DNA of 64,000 nt, from assembly GCF_031455095.1 (NCBI RefSeq), contig NZ_JAVDSB010000008.1:62001-126000 (forward strand), given 5' to 3'. The notes beneath the pieces were generated by a model, which was not told the DNA's origin, ran no database searches, and was given only the letters and a program-made list of their open reading frames with translations. This document shows positions 59,789 through 64,000 of the stretch, piece by piece. The stretch's first letter is position 1. Each line of letters starts with the position of its first letter. Made by a program: the position numbers and the translations under genes. The stretch is from Paenibacillus_E qinlingensis_A (lineage in GTDB: Bacteria; Bacillota; Bacilli; Paenibacillales; NBRC-103111).

Positions 59789-60823
59789 CTAATTATTTAA
59801 AATGACTTGCTGACCTTCGGTCAGTCCTGAACGTATTTCCACTTCGGTGGCTGTGAGAAGCCCTCTCTCTACATCCACTTCTTTCCGGCTTTCACCGTTG
59901 AGCACTTGCACGTAATCACGACCTAAATAAGAACGAAGTCCTGTTCTTGGGATTACGAGCACATTTTCTCTTTTCTCTACAATGATCGTCATATCACCAG
60001 ATGCTCCGATCTGTGCTCCCGCCGTCCCCTCTGGAATGCCTACAATGATCGTTTTGGCATTTCGTTCAGCTTGCTGTTTATTATCGGTTCGAGGTGCGCT
60101 TGAAGGCGTCTGCAGCACTTTACCTGGCACCGCACTCCCTTGTGAGCCGATCTTCACATCCACATTCATCCCAACCTCAACACCTGCCAGCGCTGCACTA
60201 TCGGATGACTCATAATATAATTGCAGCTTCGCTGGATCCGACACGACCACTAATGTGTTGAAAGGATCGATTATATTTCCTGCCTGCGCATCTGTTACAA
60301 AGGTAATAACGCCACCGGATTCAGCCGTAATTCTAGTTTTTGCTAGCTCAGCCTGCAGATTGGCAAGTTGCAGCTGCGCTGCCTCCACATCGATAGACTT
60401 AAGTCGAATCGCAAACTCCTGATCTGGCGTGGTCATCTTCGCCTGTTGGCTGGCAATCTGCGCTTTTTCTAGGTTTAACTTTTGCAGCGCAATCTTCGTT
60501 GGCAAGTCACCCTGCTCTAATTCCGCAAGTACATCCCCCTGCTTCACGATATCTCCGGATTTGACCCGCATGCCAGCTAATCGATGCCCAGATTCTTTAA
60601 AGGAATAACTCGTCGTTTGGCTAGATCTGAATGTCGCAAGCGCACTTAGCTTTCTGGTAATCGTACTTTTCTTCACTTCATACAGCTCGAAATTTTCTTT
60701 GACTGGTTTAACTAAAGGCGGCTTCAACGCTTCTTCTTCCTTCGGCAGTAAAGAACAGCCCGCTAGAATGAATAGGGAGCCCGCTATTAGAATAAGCCTT
60801 GAAGCGATTGTATTAACCTTCAT
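59789..60823 (-). CDS. MacA/HlyD-like periplasmic adaptor lipoprotein
   Basis: The ATG at 60823 gives 344 residues with a lipobox (LFILAGC, C23). A lipoyl/barrel-sandwich domain (about 60-100 and 160-195, with MRVKSGDIVKQGDVLAELEQGDLP) surrounds a helical hairpin (about 95-150, rich in Q, K, A), then beta-barrel regions to the end. It would link the ABC permease to extracytoplasmic substrate. The start overlaps the upstream ATPase by 11 bp. The ribosome-binding site GGAGG is about 12 bases upstream of this ATG; a TTG six bases earlier is possible. Confidence 0.85.
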   Translation of the reverse strand: MKVNTIASRLILIAGSLFILAGCSLLPKEEEALKPPLVKPVKENFELYEVKKSTITRKLSALATFRSSQTTSYSFKESGHRLAGMRVKSGDIVKQGDVLAELEQGDLPTKIALQKLNLEKAQIASQQAKMTTPDQEFAIRLKSIDVEAAQLQLANLQAELAKTRITAESGGVITFVTDAQAGNIIDPFNTLVVVSDPAKLQLYYESSDSAALAGVEVGMNVDVKIGSQGSAVPGKVLQTPSSAPRTDNKQQAERNAKTIIVGIPEGTAGAQIGASGDMTIIVEKRENVLVIPRTGLRSYLGRDYVQVLNGESRKEVDVERGLLTATEVEIRSGLTEGQQVILNN

Positions 60824-61502
60824 CGACAATGGAACCATCCTCCAATGCATAGACTTCATCGACAATCTCCATGATTGCCAAATCATGTGTAGTTAAAATA
60901 ATGGTCATACCTTCTTGCACCAAATCCTTGAACAATTTGAGAATCTGAAGACCCATTCGACTATCTAGTTCCGCCGTAGGCTCATCGGCCAGAATCAGTT
61001 TAGGCTTGTGAGCAATTGCTCTGGCAATAGCAACTCGCTGCTGCTCGCCGCCAGAAAGCTCATAAGGACGATGCTTCATTCTAGCTTTCAAACCTACGAA
61101 ATGCAGCGCTTCTTCAGCTAATGATTTATGCTGACTGGGAGGAATACCCGAAATGCGCAAACCGAACTCTACATTTTCGTAAGCGGACATATACGGAACT
61201 AAGGCAAATGATTGGAAGATAAGGCCAATCTGCTTCCGTCTAAGCTCATTACGTTTGGACTCGGAGAGCGAGCTGATCTCCATCCCTTCCAGATATACGG
61301 CACCTTCCGAAGGATGATCCAAGGCGCCAATGATATTCAACAGCGTTGTTTTACCAGATCCAGACCTCCCGCGTAGGGCAACAAGTCTGCCTCTTGGTAT
61401 CGAAAGGTTGGCTCCACGCAAAGCATGAACCACACCGGTTCCCTTCCCAAATACACGTGTGACACCAATGGCTTGCACCATAGGCACTTGATACTCATGC
61501 AT
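60813..61502 (-). CDS. ABC ATPase, MacB/LolD type
   Basis: The ATG at 61502 gives 229 residues; a TTG at 61508 has better spacing from GAGGTG. It has Walker A GRSGSGKTTLLNIIGALDHP, signature LSGGEQQRVAIARAIA and Walker B LILADEPTAELDSRM, with TTHDLAIM as the H-loop. It is the first gene of the efflux operon (ATPase, adaptor, permease, second ATPase). MacB-like transporters export peptides, drugs or lipids. The two ATPases differ in sequence, so they may form a heterodimer. Confidence 0.9.
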   Translation of the reverse strand: MHEYQVPMVQAIGVTRVFGKGTGVVHALRGANLSIPRGRLVALRGRSGSGKTTLLNIIGALDHPSEGAVYLEGMEISSLSESKRNELRRKQIGLIFQSFALVPYMSAYENVEFGLRISGIPPSQHKSLAEEALHFVGLKARMKHRPYELSGGEQQRVAIARAIAHKPKLILADEPTAELDSRMGLQILKLFKDLVQEGMTIILTTHDLAIMEIVDEVYALEDGSIVDEG

Positions 61503-61580
61503 AGTCAAAGCTAACACCTCATCTTTACACTCAATCTACAGGTTAGGATCCCTTTAAATGTAAACCTTTACATCACAAAT

Positions 61581-61615
61581 AAACAGACCACCTTTGTTGG
61601 AAAAGGTGTCTGTTT
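61581..61615 (-). terminator. Terminator after the response-regulator gene
   Basis: AAACAGACCACCTTT pairs with AAAGGTGTCTGTTT with one bulged base. T-rich sequence follows on both strands. Confidence 0.8.
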
Positions 61616-61659
61616 GTTCGTTTTTCATCTTACGAGATACGAGATATGGACCAAAGCGA

Positions 61660-63219
61660 CTATATCGGCTTCTCAAACTCTTTGGGCGAGCAACCTACAA
61701 CGCGCTTGAACGTCTTGGCGAATGTTTTGGCATCAGGAAAGCCTACCGCATCCGCTACTTCGTAGACCTTCATCTCCCCCGTTCGCAATCTCTTCTTCGC
61801 TTCCTCCATCCGAATGCGGGTCAACGTTTCACTCAGGGATTCTCCCATTTCTTTACTGTATAAATCACTTAAATAGCTGCGACTGAGTCGAACGTGATCA
61901 GCCATGTCTGATGTACTGATTGGCAAAGCATAGTTCTCTTGCATAAAGGTCAGCACTTTACGTATGAACGTGTTGTTGGAGCGAGGCGGCTGATCGCCGC
62001 TTATCACAGCACCCGTGTTTGCCATGAGCATGCTCAGCGCTTGACGAACAAGCTCCGTAACCTGTTCAAAGCTAACACAATGGCTTAGGGCTTGGTTATG
62101 AACGAACAGTTCTTCATAGCGTTCTATCTCTGCGCAGCCGCGTTCGCGCGCATAACCGGCAGCCAGCGCTAGCAGCTCTTGGATAAAGGGCAGCACCTTC
62201 CCCTTCTCAGGGCGCTGCTCCAACAATCGTGCGCACATGGCGTCCGCATGATGCAGATATCCCTCGCTGTTATCGTGCACGATACAGCGCAGAAGGTCGC
62301 TGCGTATGTCATACGGCAGCGCTGTTGTAACCAGGCTTGCGGCCTCGGGCGCAAGCACGATCCGGCGATTCCGGCTCCCGCCGTAGAATCGCTCATGCAG
62401 CTGCTGCGCGTGGAGCGCCGCAGCAGGCTGCACGTCTTGGAGCCGGCGGATGACGACGCCGGCTCCGATGAACCAGTCCGGCGCATCCGCGAGCCGGACC
62501 TGCGCCGCGCGCTCCAGCGCGGCGGCAGCGTCTGTGGCTGCTGCCGGCATGAGCAGCAGCACGCTTTCGGCGGCCAGCGGCAGCGCCGCGACGCAGCCCG
62601 TCCAGCGCCAGCCTGCGGCGGCAGCGCTGGTTCCGGTGTGCAGCAGCAAGCTGACTAAGCCGCCTGCTGTAAGATGTGTACGACTGGCACTTGCAGATTC
62701 CGCAGCGCCAAATAGCTCCTCTTGCAGCTCAGCTTCACCGAGCCCCGTCTGCAAATACAACTGCAGACGATGCGCTAGCTGCATCTGCAGGGTCGACGCC
62801 AATTCAAGCTCACGCAGCTCTTGATCCCTTCGTTCGGATCGTTGATTTTGGAGTTCTGTCTTCACTCCGAGCAGAATGTCAATTAAGGACTCAGGCTCCA
62901 TCGTCGGCTTCAGCAAATAGTCCTTAGCCCCCAGCTTCATCGCTTCTTTCACATACGTAAAATCATCCATACAGCTCAGTACGACGGCACTGATCGGTCT
63001 TGGATTGTCTTTTAACTTTCGTATCAAGGCTAACCCATCCATTCGCGGCATGATGAGGTCTGTGATCACGATATCGATAGCTAAAGCATCCAGAAGCTCG
63101 TATGCCTCCAGACCATCCTCCGCATCCCCAGCATAGGTAAAGCCATGGTATTCCCAATCTACTAATTCACGTAATCCTTGCCGAATGATAGGTTCATCAT
63201 CCACCACAAGTACATTCAT
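61660..63219 (-). CDS. YesN-type response regulator with AraC-type DNA-binding domain
   Basis: The ATG at 63219, behind GAAGGGG, gives 519 residues. A REC domain (about 1-120, with VLVVDDEP, the phospho-accepting Asp in IVITDLIMPRMDG and the KDYLLKP Lys) is followed by a coiled linker and a large central region (about 150-400), then a C-terminal AraC helix-turn-helix pair (about 415-515, with ISTSDMADHVRLSRSYLSDLYSK and VYEVADAVGFPDAKTFAKTFKRVVG). It pairs with the kinase gene, which overlaps it. Targets are probably sugar-uptake genes or the adjacent efflux operon. The central segment (about 62160-62660) is unusually GC-rich. Confidence 0.88.
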   Translation of the reverse strand: MNVLVVDDEPIIRQGLRELVDWEYHGFTYAGDAEDGLEAYELLDALAIDIVITDLIMPRMDGLALIRKLKDNPRPISAVVLSCMDDFTYVKEAMKLGAKDYLLKPTMEPESLIDILLGVKTELQNQRSERRDQELRELELASTLQMQLAHRLQLYLQTGLGEAELQEELFGAAESASASRTHLTAGGLVSLLLHTGTSAAAAGWRWTGCVAALPLAAESVLLLMPAAATDAAAALERAAQVRLADAPDWFIGAGVVIRRLQDVQPAAALHAQQLHERFYGGSRNRRIVLAPEAASLVTTALPYDIRSDLLRCIVHDNSEGYLHHADAMCARLLEQRPEKGKVLPFIQELLALAAGYARERGCAEIERYEELFVHNQALSHCVSFEQVTELVRQALSMLMANTGAVISGDQPPRSNNTFIRKVLTFMQENYALPISTSDMADHVRLSRSYLSDLYSKEMGESLSETLTRIRMEEAKKRLRTGEMKVYEVADAVGFPDAKTFAKTFKRVVGCSPKEFEKPI

Positions 63220-63227
63220 TTGCCCCT

Positions 63228-64000
63228 TCACTCCTCGCCCTGATGGATGGGAAGAAACATCCTGACCGTGGTCCCTTCACCAGGTTTACTCGTAATATGC
63301 ATTTTGAACTCCGGCCCATAGATCAGTTTAATTTTCTCCCGAATATGTGAGATTCCCACACCGCTCATCCGTTCCTTAAGCATACGCTCTGCCTGTGCTC
63401 CACCTGCAGCTTGCATAGCTTCCCAGCCCGAACTCCCTTCCGCGACCTGCATCCCCACACCATTATCTTCCACCTGGCAAAATAAAAGATCTCGATCTAA
63501 CCATGACCGAATTGTAATGACGCCTTCTCGTTTGGTCGGTCCAATGCCGTGAATAATCGCGTTCTCCACTAGCGGCTGCAAGAGCATTCTTGGAACTAAA
63601 CACCCTAGTGTGATGTCATCCACATGCGTCTGGAGCTGAATCCGATCCCCATAACGAAACCTTTGGATCGCCATATAATCATGGGTCAGCCCCATTTCAT
63701 CACGCAGCGTAATAAAATCCCCTTTTTTCCCTAAACTAGCTTGCAAAAGACGTACTAATGCACTAACGACCTCTGAGATTTGAGGTGTTTTGTGGAGCTT
63801 GGCCACCCATTTTATCGTATTCAACGTATTGTAGAGGAAATGCGGATTCAACTGATAGTGGAGCGCCTCCATCTCCGCTTCTTTCTTCAGAGACTCTTCC
63901 CGCTTCACCTGCTTGATCAGATCTTCCAACCGATTCAACATCTGATTGTAGCTTTGCCCCACTTGCATCCATGCATCAGCGCTTTTGAATGTCCAATACG
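63228..64000 (-). CDS. YesM-type sensor histidine kinase, partial at the right edge
   Basis: The frame stays open to base 64000, so the N-terminal sensor region is missing. Visible are the end of a HAMP-like linker (WMQVGQSYNQMLNRLEDLI), the His-kinase motif HYQLNPHFLYNTLNTIKWV with the phospho-accepting His, QPLVENAIIHGI (N box) and VEDNGVGM (G1 box), then GVGISHIREKIKLIYG. This is the YesM/LytS-like type that pairs with YesN regulators. Stop codon 10 bp before the regulator start. Confidence 0.9.
   Translation of the reverse strand, partial: YWTFKSADAWMQVGQSYNQMLNRLEDLIKQVKREESLKKEAEMEALHYQLNPHFLYNTLNTIKWVAKLHKTPQISEVVSALVRLLQASLGKKGDFITLRDEMGLTHDYMAIQRFRYGDRIQLQTHVDDITLGCLVPRMLLQPLVENAIIHGIGPTKREGVITIRSWLDRDLLFCQVEDNGVGMQVAEGSSGWEAMQAAGGAQAERMLKERMSGVGISHIREKIKLIYGPEFKMHITSKPGEGTTVRMFLPIHQGEE

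Noticed and set aside
62179..62824. Long plus-strand frames antisense to the response regulator
   Set aside because: They arise in the GC-rich linker region and are Arg/Ala/Ser-rich without domains.

Overview
The window looks like a chromosomal segment of a spore-forming, moderately GC Firmicute, most probably Paenibacillus or a close Paenibacillaceae relative. The evidence is the gene set: the ytrH/ytrI/ytpI/ytoI neighbourhood, cotJABC, a GerPA/PF-family spore germination gene, several yheC/yheD-type coat-associated ATP-grasp genes, sufCDSUB in the Gram-positive order, yfkAB and yunD. Frequent TTG/GTG starts behind strong AGGAGG sites and many compact bidirectional terminators fit the same group. 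I see no rRNA, tRNA, CRISPR array, transposase, integrase or phage gene. This is core-type chromosome with accessory patches.

Layout, left to right. 1-3.2 kb: a sporulation membrane pair (ytrHI) behind a sigma-E-like promoter, then ytpI convergent with the CBS/DRTGG/hotdog protein gene ytoI. 3.2-8 kb: nitroreductase, a repeat-filled intergenic region, an acyltransferase, and a ferric-reductase-like/ApbE/small membrane protein group. 8-14.3 kb: five consecutive paralogous YheC/YheD ATP-grasp genes. 14.3-16 kb: a zinc-type efflux operon (CDF exporter plus ArsR/SmtB repressor) with a recognisable operator. 16-21 kb: HAD phosphatase, nagBA, and an MFS drug exporter behind a leader that looks like a ribosome-controlled attenuator. 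21-28 kb: cotJABC, an AI-2E/YtvI-type membrane protein, a CBS/CorC membrane protein, YfkAB radical SAM and an MMPL exporter. 28-35.4 kb: two HD-GYP proteins flanking uppP, yunD and a molybdopterin group (a small Mo-domain protein, a MoaD-MoaE fusion, MoeB/ThiF).

35.4-38.6 kb holds a tightly packed five-gene cluster (DUF350 membrane protein, single-pass protein, glutathionylspermidine-synthase-like ATP-grasp ligase, Ser-rich exported protein, small protein). It recalls the E. coli yjfLMC/ygiBC arrangement and has no assigned function. 38.6-47.3 kb: an NlpC/P60 lipoprotein, a PH-domain protein, the complete SUF Fe-S assembly operon, a DUF1802 protein, a 52-codon small membrane ORF and Dps. 47.4-55.9 kb: methionine salvage (mtnKA), an AraC regulator with a Gfo/Idh oxidoreductase, the old yellow enzyme NamA, a VanY-type carboxypeptidase and MetY. 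mtnK and metY share a GGAATTAATT-containing inverted repeat just downstream of their promoters. 55.9-64 kb: a four-gene ABC efflux/FtsX-type system (two ATPases, one 968-residue permease, a MacA/HlyD-like adaptor) and a YesN/YesM-type two-component system whose kinase gene runs off the right edge.

The parts most worth follow-up are the ATP-grasp quintet, the ligase/DUF350 cluster and the attenuator-like leader of the MFS gene. All functional assignments come from motif recognition by eye; no database search was run.
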